NCBI RefSeq assembly: GCF_036785885.1
Contig: NC_092329.1
Span: 3,596,001 to 3,660,000 of the forward strand
Direction: 5' to 3'
From: Coffea arabica
Taxonomy: Eukaryota > Streptophyta > Magnoliopsida > Gentianales > Rubiaceae
DNA: 64,000 nt
Below are positions 35,169 to 47,178 of this stretch, in pieces (positions within the stretch are counted from its first letter, which is position 1; the number at the start of each line of letters is the position of its first letter). The position numbers and the translations under genes were made by a program. Under the pieces are notes generated by a model. That model did not search any database. It worked only from the letters and a program-made list of their open reading frames with translations, and was not told the DNA's origin.

Positions 35169-35639
35169 TGGCGGTGGGATTTTGACGGCCACTCCAAAGC
35201 TGGGACTACAAGAAGAATCAGTTGACCGAAAAAAAAAAATTATGGAGTGGTGATTTTGATGATTCCCTTTGGGAAAGATAAAGATGGTTATGGGAGGGAG
35301 GGAGGGGAGGGCAGAATGGGCAGAGCAGATGAATCGAGGATATGAATTGCTACAGTAGTACGTCGGATATATCCAAATCCAACAAAGCTTTCTGAGACCA
35401 CGAGAAGAGCTTTGAAGGTGTTCGACTTATTGTAAATCTGAAGGAAAAAAAAAAAAGAGGGCTGCTGCTCTATCCTTCCTGCTTGGTGTAGCTGTGGGCC
35501 TGCCGCTGGATGCCGCTGACTCTGAGATTATACCGGTTCGGGTGTCCGAGTTGAGTTGGGTGGATACAGTAGTGGTCAAGCAAAATCGTTGAAAATATCT
35601 ATCACATTTTCCACAATTTTGATACGGTTTGTCTAATGT
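35169..35639. other. Promoter side of KCS gene
   Basis: Upstream region of the minus-strand KCS gene. It contains a pyrimidine-rich leader on the minus strand (35230-35320) and no other gene. Confidence 0.45.
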
Positions 35640-35850
35640 GTCCATAGGACACTCAATAAAATATATTTCAAATATTATACTTTTGAAAATATAAGATCAA
35701 TCAAGAAAAGTAAATAAATACAAAAGAAAATAAATAAGATTAAATAGAAAAAATATATAAATGAATGAAAGAATAAGTAATTATTAGTATACATATATAT
35801 ATATATAGTAGGTTAGGCGAACATTAGACGTGTTAACAAGTATTATTGTA
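35640..35850. repeat. Dispersed AT-rich repeat, copy 2
   Basis: Diverged partner of the copy at 32205-32400 in the same order and orientation. Its left edge abuts the short palindrome GTGTCC-ATA-GGACAC. Confidence 0.55.
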
Positions 35851-37379
35851 AGAATTCTTAGAAAATTTCATTTTAAAATATTAATTTTATGTCCCTTATA
35901 AATTTAAATTAATAAAATCTGATTTCTATTTAAGCTTCCGACCACTTTTTAGCCTAAATCATCATATGACTCATATGCACTTATTTTTATATACAAGAAA
36001 AATCATATTTCACTTTTTTAGTAGCAAAAATGAATATGGTTTTTGCTAGATTCCAATTTTTTAGGAGAAAAATAAATATGATTTAGATCAAATCCACTTT
36101 TTCAGGAGCAAAAGTGAATATTTGTTGAACTTCAAATATGAATCAGGTTATTTGTTGAACTTCAAATGGAATTTAATCTTTCTATTTTTTTTTTTAAAAA
36201 AAATATCATGTATAGGTTATGTGATGAATTCAAGGTAACAAATAATCAAAATTTAAGTTGGGTTAAAATTTTATCAATATGATGTTATAAGGGATGTAAA
36301 TTTGCTTTTTAAAAATAAAGGATGAAAAATTTTATTTGACAAAATATGAGTGACATTTTGAACAGTTTTTTCACTTGGATATACAAAGAGCCCAATTCTA
36401 GTATCCGGAACATAAAAAATAGTTCTAACTTTTGTCAAGTTTTAAATTGTTTTTTGCAGCCATTTAAGGCACTTATTCGGTTACGTCTGTTCCCGTTTGA
36501 TGTAGACGATAAGGAAAAATACTTATTACTTTTAAACGGGAAACGTGCAACGTGTGCTCCCTCCTATGGGCCGAAGGCAGTAAATGACCGAGTCAGAGAT
36601 TATTTAACTACCTCTATCAATTGTGTCGTTACAAATGGAATGCAACTAGTACTATTGTTGGGGTGGGTCTAATTACTTATTTTGTTTGTACTATACAATA
36701 GTCTAATGCTCATTATTCAATCTTTGAGCACGTGAGGGATGATGGAGTTGTGTGCATTGACTTTAGAGAATTGAAAAGATTGGTTTCTAATTGAGATTAA
36801 TTACCTTTTGATATAGGGTTAATTACATTTACCTCCTCTAAGGTCTGGCCAAACTACCAGTCAAACCTTGAGGTTTAATCAAATAACAGTCTAATCCCTT
36901 AACCAAGCAAACGTTTATCAAAAACCCCTTTGCTGCCCTAATATGTTAGTGAAGGTTTGTAATTGATGATGAGATGCATCATCAATGCAGTTGAAAATGT
37001 ACCTCATTTGATAACTCCAATAGTTCTCCTTTTTTTTTTTTAAAGCACTACCCAAAGAGTGTTTGGATATATGATTATTTGAAATAATTAATGTTTGTAC
37101 TTGTATTACAAACACATATTTTTTTAATAATCTTTCTATTTATTTGATCATATTTTTTATTTCACATATATTATATAAAAAGAAGTCAAGCTTATATGTA
37201 TGTATTGACAGTATATATACTCTATTACAATTGAATGCATGATATATGAGCAAAATTTAAATTCAAATGAGTTGTCATATCTTCAATGGTGATGGTGTTA
37301 TTTAGTTTGGGATAGGTTAATATTTTCTCCGCTACTATAGCAATAATAATAGCCGGCGAAATTGCAAGAGCAAGTAATT
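35851..37379. other. AT-rich spacer with repeat fragments
   Basis: Contains local duplications near 36030-36170 (repeated TTATTTGTTGAACTTCAAAT-like blocks). A one-sided fragment at about 36825-36945 (GTTAATTACATTTACCTCC...) resembles the end of a foldback element without its partner. A 108-codon open stretch at 36346-36672 has no recognisable domain. No gene is called. Confidence 0.45.
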
Positions 37380-37384
37380 ACTCG

Positions 37385-37581
37385 CTGTGCCAATAGCTTT
37401 TTGGTTTGTTGGTCACCATCAAGACTTTAAAGTCTTGGTTTTGGATATGAGGTTAAGGGTTCGAATTTTGACTCCCATCAATCACTATTTGTGACTTCTT
37501 TCTCCTCATTCCCTAGATTAGAATAGACTATAGAGTAGATTATACAAGTATTATTATTGTTGAAAAAAAATAAAATAAAAT
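37385..37581 (+). mobile_element. SINE-like remnant
   Basis: A tRNA-like head with an A-box-like TTGGTCACCATC and a B box GGGTTCGAATTTTGACTCCC is followed downstream by an A-rich tail (AAAAAAAATAAAATAAA). No clear target duplication, so it is probably old. Confidence 0.45.
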
Positions 37582-38974
37582 GACCACCTCATGCTTTCAA
37601 CCGTACAACCCGGTGGGCCGTAGGTTTGTCTCCACATTAATTTAGCAGAGGTGGAGGACGTTGTCCTTTTCGTTTTTGTCTCCAATCCTTTTGTTCTTAT
37701 TGCTGTCCACCACTTTCTAAATTTTATCTTCTTCTCCGTCAGTAGGTGTCCGTACATTAATGCAGATATCTGGAAAAATCTCATAAAATATTGCTGTATG
37801 CAAATGCAAATATTACCACGTCCATGCCATCATACGTTATCGTTTCCACGCACCAGTAGAATCAGTACTTGTACTTAATTCATTGACAAGATCCGCATTG
37901 CATTGCCTTGCCTTGCCACCATCAACATCCGAAGTTGCCAGCGAGGTGGAAATTGACCATTTGCCTGCGTTTGTGACGACGAAGTTTCGCATATCATGTC
38001 AGAATCTGATTCCAGATCACGACCCGGCCAAAAATGTCTCCGAGGTTTTTGATGTTAGAAAAGCTACTACGTATTTGCTGTATTTTCCAATCCCGTATAG
38101 AGATCCGAGAATTTAAAAAGTTTTAAATTCAATCTCATTAATGTGAATTTTTTTTTTTTCACAAAATGTAGTTTTGGAGGGTGAAATTTTTTTGGAAAAT
38201 GGAATTACCAATCAATCAAGCAAAGAAATAACTTGTCCACATAAATCACTGTTGTCTGGAACTATTGAACTGAATATCCAATTCTGCTCCACCTAATGCA
38301 AGCTAGTCAGCTAAGCTAATTGTTGTTTGATTCGTTCGTGGATCCAAATTTAAAAAGACTGTCGAGAGTAAAACCGATAAACGTCTTCAACGTTATTATA
38401 CTTCACAATTCACATTTGACTATGCTTTTGTTTTCTCCCAAAAGCAATAATTCACTGAAGAGGACAATCGTCTCAATTTTTGAGTTTAGAATTGCAATAT
38501 ATGCTCAATCGAAAAAAAAATGCGCACGTTTAACCTGCCATTAATATATATTTTTGTAACGCAAATCAGATCGTGTTGGACGATTTTCAGCAATTTTATT
38601 AACAAAATTCTCTTTGTATATATATAAAAAAAAATGCAATCCAACGTGATTGATTAAGAGCAATGATAATATTGTTAACAAAATTCCTTGTCCTCTGTAA
38701 TTTTTATAAAAATAAAAAAATGGAGAATGGAGTTGAAGGGAAATTTTTGCTTAAAGGGTCAGAACAATAATTGGGTCAGATTTTAAAAAGTAGAATGGGC
38801 CTCGTACAATTGGGCTAGCTAATCTCTTATATTTAGGTCTGTAATGTCCAAATTGGGCCATTCTCAACCGCGGTTATGGGTAGCAATTCGGGTTCCGTTA
38901 TTGGCCAACCCGAAACTGACCTTTTGATCTTTTGCACCATCCTTCCCTGCATTCTATTGCTGCTCTGCTAGTGA
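37582..38974. other. Spacer upstream of the Maf gene
   Basis: No gene. AT-rich with short poly-T and poly-A runs. The promoter of the Maf gene must lie in the last few hundred bases, but no clear TATA box was seen. Confidence 0.45.
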
Positions 38975-41900
38975 ATGAAGAAAGCTCGACTCCCCAAAGA
39001 TATGGAACCAAATCCCAACTCAAATTTCAAGGTAAATTACAAATACTGCTTTTAAATTCAAGGCAGTGGGATGTAATAGCATTGTTGTTTTGTTTTCTAT
39101 ATTGAAAGTGTTCTGTTTCATTATTGAAGTAGATTTGCTGAAATTTTTGAGATGTTCTTGTTACTTCTTGTCGCAGGTAATCTTGGGATCATCTTCTGTT
39201 GCCCGCAAAAAGATTTTGGCTGACATGGGATATCAATTTACTACAATGGTATGCCGTGCTGCTTAAGGGGTCCCTCCTTTTGTTAGAGTTCTTCAGCTTA
39301 TGTTTGTGTAGATATTTTCAGTTTGATGGACGTGGTGGTTGTTTTTCTAGTCTGCAGATATAGATGAGAAAGCCACACGGAAAGAAAAGCCAGAGGAGTT
39401 GGTCATGGCTCTTGCTGAGGCAAAGGTACATTTTTTGAACTTTTGTTAGAGTTGCAAAAATTTGCTGGGTAAATTCATATGTCAATTTGTTAAGCATTGC
39501 AGATGAGGCCTTTCGTTCTTGAAATGGTAAAACTACTTTGTTTCCTTTTTGAGTGCTTAGTTATGGTGTTTCTGACTCTTTATGAGTGCAAAGAACTTAA
39601 GGTGCACTAAAAACTGTACTTTTTCTGCTTATGGTACTTGACTTGTACATTTCTTTTCCTACCCAACACTAAAAGTCATAGGCTTTTTATTGCTGTCTAA
39701 TATAACTAGACTTTTTTTTTTTCGATTGAGGTGGTCTAAATTGCAATTGCATCTCAGGCAGATGCCATCATATCAAAATTTCAAAATATTCAAAATGAAG
39801 GGAAGGATGTCAAACCCACAATTCTAATTGCTGCAGACACAGTATGTGCGTTATTTTTGTCCGTTTTATTAGTGCTTCCCACTTCGATGATAGTAAGTGC
39901 AGCATGTCCCGTAACCTGTTACCACAATTTGTTCGAGGATACAACTGAGCCTATGTTTGTAGTTTTAGTCTCCGAAATTGCCTTGCTTTGTGAGATCTTT
40001 TTGAGTTAACATCTTTTTCTTTCCTGAATTTTCAACCAGAAGATAGATGCATGGGGCAGAGTCATATTTCTATTGCCGGTTTTTGGCCTGTCTCAATGCA
40101 GTAGGGATCTCATTTGGTTTTTCTATGCTTCATGAACTGCTTTGATAGGATCATATGGTTTAGGAACTTACTTTAGCTAATCAAACTTTTTATTAGGCAG
40201 AAGCCATCATACCAAAGCTCCAAATTGAAGAATACAACATGGATGCTGAGCCAGCGCTTCTAATTACATGTGACCAAGTATATCACATCTTCATGAACTT
40301 AACATTTTATGGTCATTATGTTTCTTGGATATTCTTGTTCTTTCTAATTTCTTTGATGTAAGATTTGTCTTTGTCTTCTTTTTATGCTTTAATTTCTAGT
40401 AAATTACTGTCAGTGTAACTTATCTACTTGCATATATGTGCCATTAATGTCAAAAATGGTTGACTGTGCTTCTTTCTGAGCTTCTTGACTCAAATTTGCT
40501 GATATATCATGGTGAGTTTTAGTTTTATTAATTGGTAATATGGTACACTTAAACTGAGAACTTCTTTTTTTGATGTATTATGGATTCCAAAAAACTTGTA
40601 CATTTGACAACCTGTTGACTTAAAGGTGAAGCTTTTCCTTTAAAGTCTTAGCAGATAGAGGTTGGAAGTTCATAAAGCCCATTAAATGAGCATGGAATGG
40701 CAGTTATGGGCTCTATTTCATAGCAACTAAAAAGCAGTTTGAAACTGGGAAAGTCTCCACTATCCACTGAAACATCACGTTTTCTTGGTCATCTGTAAAA
40801 CTTTACATGATTGAATGATGAGAGAGTTGCTTTCAAAGACTTAAGTAACGAGTTTGGTATCTAAATGGCATGTTCGATGTAGTCAGTCAACTTCTTTACG
40901 TTTCAAACAGGTTAGATTTTTTATCTAACTGAATTTCTATGTCTTATAAATGTTGCTGATACTCCGTATGGTTTGTATCTGAGATTCTAAACGGCAGTGC
41001 ACAGTTCTGTTTTACTGCTTCATCAATTAAAAATAGTAATTTGCTTTCAACTGCAAGTTTATTTTGTTGTGAGCAACATATTAGCGAGAAACAAAAGGCA
41101 GGAGACTTTGATCAGTTTATCAAGATTATCTGTTTGTCCTGTTTCACTACTTATCAAATGGCTTCATGTGTTCATTTTGCCTAGAAATTGTATAATTATT
41201 TTGAAATGTTATTTTTTCGATTATGAATATCTTGTAGAAGATAAATGTGCTGTTTCCGTCAAAGCATGCAAGTCAAAGGTGTCTGAATTTTGTTATTCTT
41301 GTGTGTTCTTTAATCACCTGTATCTTGGCAAATGTGCTAGCAGTAAAGTATGTGGTAACTAGATGTTTGTAGTCCTCATGTTCTTTGTATCCTCGAGCAA
41401 ATATGGATTTCAGGTGGTGGGACATGTTTTTTAGAACATTCAGGATTGTATGATTTCTTTGAGTAGTTTTTTGCTAAATGGAACTTTTGGGTTAGTCTTA
41501 CCACTATATTGAAATGATTTGAAGGTGGTGGTATATGAAGGTAATATCAGGGAAAAGCCATCCAGCAAAGATGAAGCACGCCACTACATTAAAGGTAAAC
41601 CTTCCTAATCTTGCAGATCCTTGCTGTAAATTCTTCAATTGTTTTGGCAGTCTTAAGTGGTAACATTGTAGGTTACTCTGGGGGATGTGCTGCTACTGTA
41701 AGTTCTGTTGTTATTACCAACCTCAAGTCAGGAATCAGAAAAGGAGAATGGGACAAAGTTGAGGTACTATTTTAATCAATTTTAGTTAATAATTCATTTT
41801 GAAGTCCAGTGGCAGATACTTTACATGACTTCAAGAAGATTTATACAGAAACATTTCAAATATACTTGATCTAATATGCATTGCCTTCTTGCAAAACTTA

Positions 41901-43329
41901 TAGAGTACATTACTCACATCAAATGAAGTACATGCATTGGCTTTTTTAGCTGAGCTTTGTCAACCAGATAGACTTGCTACTGCTAGAATGGATTCTTCGT
42001 CAGCTTGTTTCTCTAGAAGAACTAGAATTCCATCACCTGTTAGGCTGTTACTCTTTTGTTGGAGAACACTCAGGACTGAACTTTTAGCTCAATATATGCA
42101 TGTATTTCTATACAAAGCTTTTGGTTTGGAGCTTTTAGTGGTATGGAACTCTGTTATTTAGTGATTTTGAACTTAGTGAAACTGATGGATATTACATTCT
42201 CCTGAGGAGCCACTTTTGGTTGGTGTCAACTTTGATGAGCAGGGTGCCCTCTCTGATTTGTGGGGGTTGCTTACTTGTACTGTTGTTTTTCCAAATCCTT
42301 GTGATTTACCTTTATGAATGTCAACCATGTGATGAATGATGATCTCTTGCAGATACGTTTCCAGGACATACCAGATCAAGTGATAGACAGCTTGGTACAT
42401 GACCTTTATCCAACTTCCTGCATATTTATCTGTTATTTGATGAGGATAATGATGTGCTTTGTTTGTTTTTGAAGATCGAGGAGGGAAATGTGCTGAATGT
42501 TGCTGGGGCACTAATCATCGAACATCCCCTTATATTGCCATACGTAAAAGAAGTGGTTGGTTTCTATTTGTCTGCAAGCTTTCTATGATTTTCATGAATT
42601 TTTAATTAAGATGGCATCAGATTAATTTCTACGAGCTTTTGACAGAAAGATATGGGAGTCAAAGTTGAATACAACCTGAAGGGTTATCTACCCAAATAGT
42701 GTCTTTTTTATTGGAAATTTAAAAAAAAAGGAGAAATATTGTTGGTTTTAATTTTTTTTAGAAGTATAGAATTTGACTCGGTTATCTAAGAAACGTTTAT
42801 TTATTCTTCCTTTCAGCAAATTTCAAATTTCTCCGTCTCCCTTCTTCAACAAAACAACAACTTTTCCCTCTTTCTGCCTTTCTCGGTTTGCCCTATGTGC
42901 CCTTTTCCAACCGAGTTTGGTTCTTATTTTGCCGTTATATTGGCTGATTTGCCATCCAAAGGTGAAATTTTGGATACATTTCATAGGGTGATTATTTTTT
43001 CCCAAATTTTAAAATTGATTTGTCATTGTAGAAGGGGTACGTACAATAAGCAGTGTGTCTTGAGTTTGTGACTCTGACTAGCCATCATGTTCTGAGAAGA
43101 TTAATTTTTGGGTTTGTCATTTGTTGTTTTCTCATCTTTTCTTATGATAAGATTAGTATTATGGTCCTCTTTTTTGTTATCTTGGATCTCTTTTGTTTCT
43201 GACAAAGGAAGTCAATTTCTCTATTAAAAGCGAGTAACAGTTTTTTTTTTTTTTTTTTAAAAAAATTCTGACAAGACAAGCAATATTTGGATAAATAACC
43301 TCCTCAATTGCCAGCTACTGCAACCCTCC

Positions 43330-43377
<48 letters not shown>

Positions 43378-43877
43378 AATGGCAAAGAACTTCTTGTGGT
43401 TGACCAATGGTAATTTGTTAATGTAAACTAGCTCTCAACCTCTCACCATTGTAGCGTCATTGTAAAATTTCTCCCGTAATAGAATTCGTTGTGTTTGTCT
43501 GTAATGGGCCTGCATAGATGATACGGCTTTCTTTCATTGCTTGGAGCATTACCAGAAACCTTTCCAGCTGTGTTTCTAGATGGTATCCTCACTTGTTCAG
43601 ATTCTTCAGACTAGGATCATGTTGTCTTGCTGAGGAAATACCAAAAAAGATTAGGATCCCGTCTATTTAGGAGGTTCAAGTCCTTTGGTAAGGCAAACTC
43701 TGCTTTTGATGTCAATGCCTCCAAAGATCTGCATCTACATCACTTTTCTATCGTTTCTTGGGCACTTGTTTTTGGTTCTTTGCTAATCACCTCTGCTTTT
43801 GGCAGGTGGGGGCGACTGATAGCGTGATGGGACTCCCCAAAGCTCTTACAGAGAGATTGATAAAGGAGGTTCTGTAG
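38975..43877 (+). CDS. Maf-family nucleoside triphosphate pyrophosphatase with alternative exons
   Basis: Exons: 38975-39031, 39177-39248, 39351-39425, then either 39758-39841 or 40197-40277, then 41525-41594, 41672-41763, 42353-42394, 42475-42555 and 43806-43877. All are GT-AG and in frame, giving 214 or 213 residues. Maf proteins hydrolyse non-canonical or surplus nucleotides (dTTP, UTP, m7GTP and others) to monophosphates plus pyrophosphate and are thought to clean the nucleotide pool. Family marks are VILGSSSVARKKIL near the N-terminus (the substrate loop), SADIDEKATRKEKPEELV, the Asp motif AADT or TCDQ followed by VVVYEG, REKPSSKDEAR, YSGG, AGALIIEHPLI, and the C-terminal VMGLPKALTERL. 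The last intron holds a GA repeat and an alternative terminal exon. The start is the first ATG; a second in-frame ATG lies nine codons on. Confidence 0.92.
40197..40277 (+). other. Alternative exon 4b of the Maf gene
   Basis: Bounded by ttattag and gtatat. It is 81 bases, phase 0 at both ends, and codes for AEAIIPKLQ...PALLITCDQ. It is clearly homologous to exon 4a at 39758-39841 (ADAIISKFQ...PTILIAADT, 84 bases, also phase 0). Both fit the same place before VVVYEG. Including both would duplicate an active-site segment, so they are probably mutually exclusive. Confidence 0.8.
42646..42699 (+). other. Possible alternative last exon of the Maf gene
   Basis: After a tttgacag acceptor there are 17 codons (KDMGVKVEYNLKGYLPK) and a stop, in the phase required by the exon ending at 42555. 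Using it would replace the conserved VMGLP-containing C-terminus by an unrelated short tail. It could be a real 3' alternative or a chance frame. Confidence 0.4.
43337..43373 (+). repeat. AG dinucleotide microsatellite
   Basis: About eighteen AG units in the last intron of the Maf gene, about 80 bases after a poly-T/A run (43241-43264). Likely variable in length. Confidence 0.95.
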
Positions 43878-44617
43878 AAGCCTTTTGAGTTTGCTGGAGG
43901 TTGGATCCCGCGTGTGCATTTTTTTTGTCAATGCTCTCATGATTTTATGAAGCTGCATTCTCGCCACCATGTCTCTTGTACTAAGTTTTTAACATCTTGC
44001 GATAGAATGAGAAAGGTTGTCATTTGCCTTTGAATTCGAGCATCATCACCTACAATATTTTTAGGGTTCAGAATCCCTTCCAAAGCTGAATTTTGTTGCG
44101 AGAAGGAAAAGATAAATGGGAATGCCTTATATTTCAGTAAGATGTTTAGAAATGCAGGCTTCTCGTTTCTTTTTTCACTCTGAGACTAAGTACGCTTAAG
44201 AATTCGTAAGAATTATTGACATTGATATCGTGCGTGCCTTTCTCCGATGTTCTGTGATTTTAGGGAACTGAAGAATAGAATTTCCCTCCATTGCTTCCCT
44301 TGTAGTCGTTTTCAAAGGGCGGGGATTGAGTTCTGAAAGGCTGCATGGGTCGCATTTCATCATGTTGAATGTTGCTGATAACCGTAATTAGTCTCGAAAT
44401 AGGCAGCTATTGATGATATTTTAATCTAGTGGTTAAAATTGAGTTCAAATTGTCAGTAAAATAGGCTCTTGGCTGTCAACTCGCATGAGAAAGGTATTGA
44501 ACGCTGATACTATTGCCAACATCTAATCCACAAAAATAACAAGGAAAGAAAAAGTTTAGAATGGCAAAATTGGGTTCTAGATTTATACCTGAAGGGTTAT
44601 ACATTTGACACAGAGAT
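43878..44617. other. 3' flank of Maf gene
   Basis: Probable 3' UTR followed by spacer. No further gene was seen. Confidence 0.5.
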
Positions 44618-44634
44618 AAGCTATTACATTACTT

Positions 44635-44888
44635 CTTTTTTTTTTTTTTCTGACGGAGGGGGTATCCGAGCCATCGGGTAAACAGGATCCGACTAATCCC
44701 CACCGGTCCGAGAGGAGAGGTCCCATCCCACTGAACACGTTAATCATGCGACTCGAACCCTTACGGGAGACTGGACAACGATTCTTAAGGAAGATGCCGT
44801 GTGATCATGGGACTCGAACCCTTGCGAGAGACTGGACAACGATTCTTAAGGAAGATGCCGTGACCAAACGAGCTGCCCATGAGGGGCA
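44635..44888 (-). mobile_element. tRNA-derived SINE with a duplicated promoter segment
   Basis: Poly-T at the low-coordinate end (the A tail on the minus strand) and an identical 17-base target duplication (aagctattacattactt at 44618-44634 and 44889-44905). The inner region contains B-box-like sequence (GGGTTCGAGTC on the minus strand) twice, because a 61-base block is tandemly repeated (44743-44803 and 44804-44862). The body GGATTAGTCGGATCCTG on the minus strand resembles that of the SINE at 54.8 kb, so both probably belong to one family. Confidence 0.85.
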
Positions 44889-44905
44889 AAGCTATTACAT
44901 TACTT

Positions 44906-46572
44906 GCACCATCTCTTTTATTGTATAGGTATAGGTAGACATTGGTTGCAAGCCCCCTTCCTGTGTTTATCACATCGCTCAGGATCTTGGATCGGGAGTC
45001 CAGTGATTACAGAAGGCATGTAATTCTAATTAGCATGAACGTAAGGAAAACATGAAGATGACACCTTTATGATTCTCAGAATTTCAGAGTTCAGACCAAC
45101 CTCAACCATTATTTTTTCTTTTCTAAATCCATCATTATCATATCTCATTATCCCTATATTTTTAGGTATGTCTATAGTCGCTGATTTATATAAATACTTT
45201 GGCAATAAGTTATAATCTCAAGCGATATGGGTAACATTGGAGGGAATGATATATGTACATGTGTATATAACTTTTAGAATTTTAGCAAATAAAGTTTTGA
45301 CAAGAGCATATCTGGTCCTAAATGCATCCAATTTAAAGCAAAATTAAGACATTTGAATAGTATTTTCAACTACTTATAGAATTTTATCATGTCTAATCAT
45401 ATGTCCATTAAATTAAATTAAAAAAATAAAAACTAAAATAATAGCTAATTTAAACAACAAAAATTGAAGACTAATAACTTACGTGCTAACTAATAAAAAA
45501 AATTATTTTAAACTACAAAATTGAAGCTAATTGGAGCACCCAATTCGTGGATCTAAAACTCATTTTTATTCTCTATCCCCACTATTCCCAAGCAAAATAC
45601 TCTAATGCGTAACTTTTGTGTATAGTTTAACAAATTTTTTTTCTTTCTCTTTTTGGTTTTTCATTAATTAGTTACTAACGTGCCATGACGTAAATTATTC
45701 TTAATGTTCAAGGTTAATTGCTAATCTTCTTCTTTTTAGGAAGTTTAATTTAACAAACATATGATTGCACGTGACTGATTTCGTTAGTAACTCGCAAAAT
45801 CTATCAATTGTCCTAAATCTTATTCAAATTGATAACATTAAGGACCAGATTTATTTTTAAAACTAATTTAAGGACTAATATCATACTAGATACCAAACAT
45901 TAGAGCCTGTATTTATTTTTGCTGAAACTTTAAAGACTAAAATCACATAGGTGCAACCAAACTTGCTTTTTTTTTATTAGCATAATATATCCAAAATTGC
46001 ATTGAGAACCAAGATTATAGGTGATCAATTAGAGTAGGTGGTTAGCGTTTTGAAGATTGTAGGAAGGCATATATAGCTGCTGATCAATCATAATCACCAA
46101 TTCGTCATGCATGGAAGATTACGTGAATCGCAGCGCTGGTAATTTCAGAGCCGTAAATGGTTGCCGAGTCATTTACATCTTCCATTTTCTCCAGTTACAC
46201 ATCATACATGCAGCTTGATTATGTCAGTAATCTTCATATGATTAGGTCTTTAACTCATTTTCTCAGACATAAATACTTGATTATCAGGATTTGATCTTGT
46301 TTCTTATTTCATAGATGCGATGGAAGAAGAAAGATATAACACAGAAATTTGCAGCTAAACTTGAATTCTTTTGACATCAGCACAATAGGGGAAAGCTTTA
46401 AGTCACTTTTCAATGACTCTTCTATATGCAAAAGAACATAAAAATAAGGTACAATGATTTGATGGAAGACAAACTGATAAAGGACAAAGTCACAAGGTAT
46501 CCTAATTGTCATTTCATTATTGCATTTGTTCAAGAGACGAAAGTAACCGACTTTGGATCCTTTGTCCTTGCT
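44906..46572. other. AT-rich spacer
   Basis: No gene, RNA or clean repeat recognised. Low-complexity A/T tracts around 45410-45500. Confidence 0.5.
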
Positions 46573-47074
46573 TTATTGCAGCTTCAGATACTTCATCCTG
46601 GAAAAGGAAGACATATCATCAGTCACCTGTATATTTGAGAGATATGTAGCTTCGAGGCTAGAAATTAGCTCCGTAGCGAATATTAGAAGTTCAAAAGATG
46701 TAGCACTATCTATGCAATCAGATACTGCAGATCATGGAAGGGATGTCGAAATCAGCACCGTCTGATAAATATGCAACATGGAAACGACTAGTCGCTCATA
46801 AGATGATTAGTTACCTTTGTTCCTCGTGCATATATTGATATTCCTTATTGCTATTTCCATTGGAACTGTAATTGGGAAGAGGCACTTTCCCTGACTCGAT
46901 ATGATTTATGTCTTGCACAAGCATTTCATAGTGCCTCTTCACTTCTTCCACGGTCTTCCCACCCACAGCCTTGGCCAAATTGTGGAATCGGTCTGGAGTA
47001 TCCTTGTCATAGGTGGCCAATGCATTCTCAAACAGCTTGTTTTGCTTAGCGGTCCATGTCGAGTTTGAGGCCAT
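46573..47074 (-). CDS. RADIALIS-like single-MYB (SANT) protein, gene 2
   Basis: Two exons on the minus strand: 47074-46815 and 46597-46573, with a 217-base intron in phase 2, giving 94 residues. Exon 1 codes for [20 protein letters not shown], then [20 protein letters not shown] and [11 protein letters not shown], then VPLPNY and HEEQ. The mini-exon adds the MKYLKLQ tail. The intron splits the Arg codon exactly as in the copy at 2.6-4.4 kb, so the two genes are paralogues. RAD-like proteins are nuclear and are thought to antagonise larger MYB complexes. The domain is intact. The glycine/serine linker is longer ([12 protein letters not shown]) and the N-terminus shorter than in gene 1. Confidence 0.95.
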
Positions 47075-47170
47075 TGTTCAAGAAGAGTTAATTGGAGGTG
47101 ATGGAAATTGTGAACGAGGAGGAAACTACTATTGCTTATTCTTATGTGAATGAGCTTAGAATGGTCACTC

Positions 47171-47178
47171 TATTTATA
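47171..47178 (-). promoter_or_regulatory. TATA box of RADIALIS-like gene 2
   Basis: TATAAATA on the minus strand about 97 bases before the ATG, predicting a normal leader of about 65 bases. Confidence 0.65.

Noticed and set aside
35169-35192. KCS start eight codons upstream
   Set aside because: The codon at 35192 is GTG, not ATG. The first ATG is at 35168.
39503-39526. 24-base mini-exon-like segment between Maf exons 3 and 4
   Set aside because: It has AG and GT borders and keeps frame, but would insert eight residues (MRPFVLEM) not expected in Maf proteins; likely chance.
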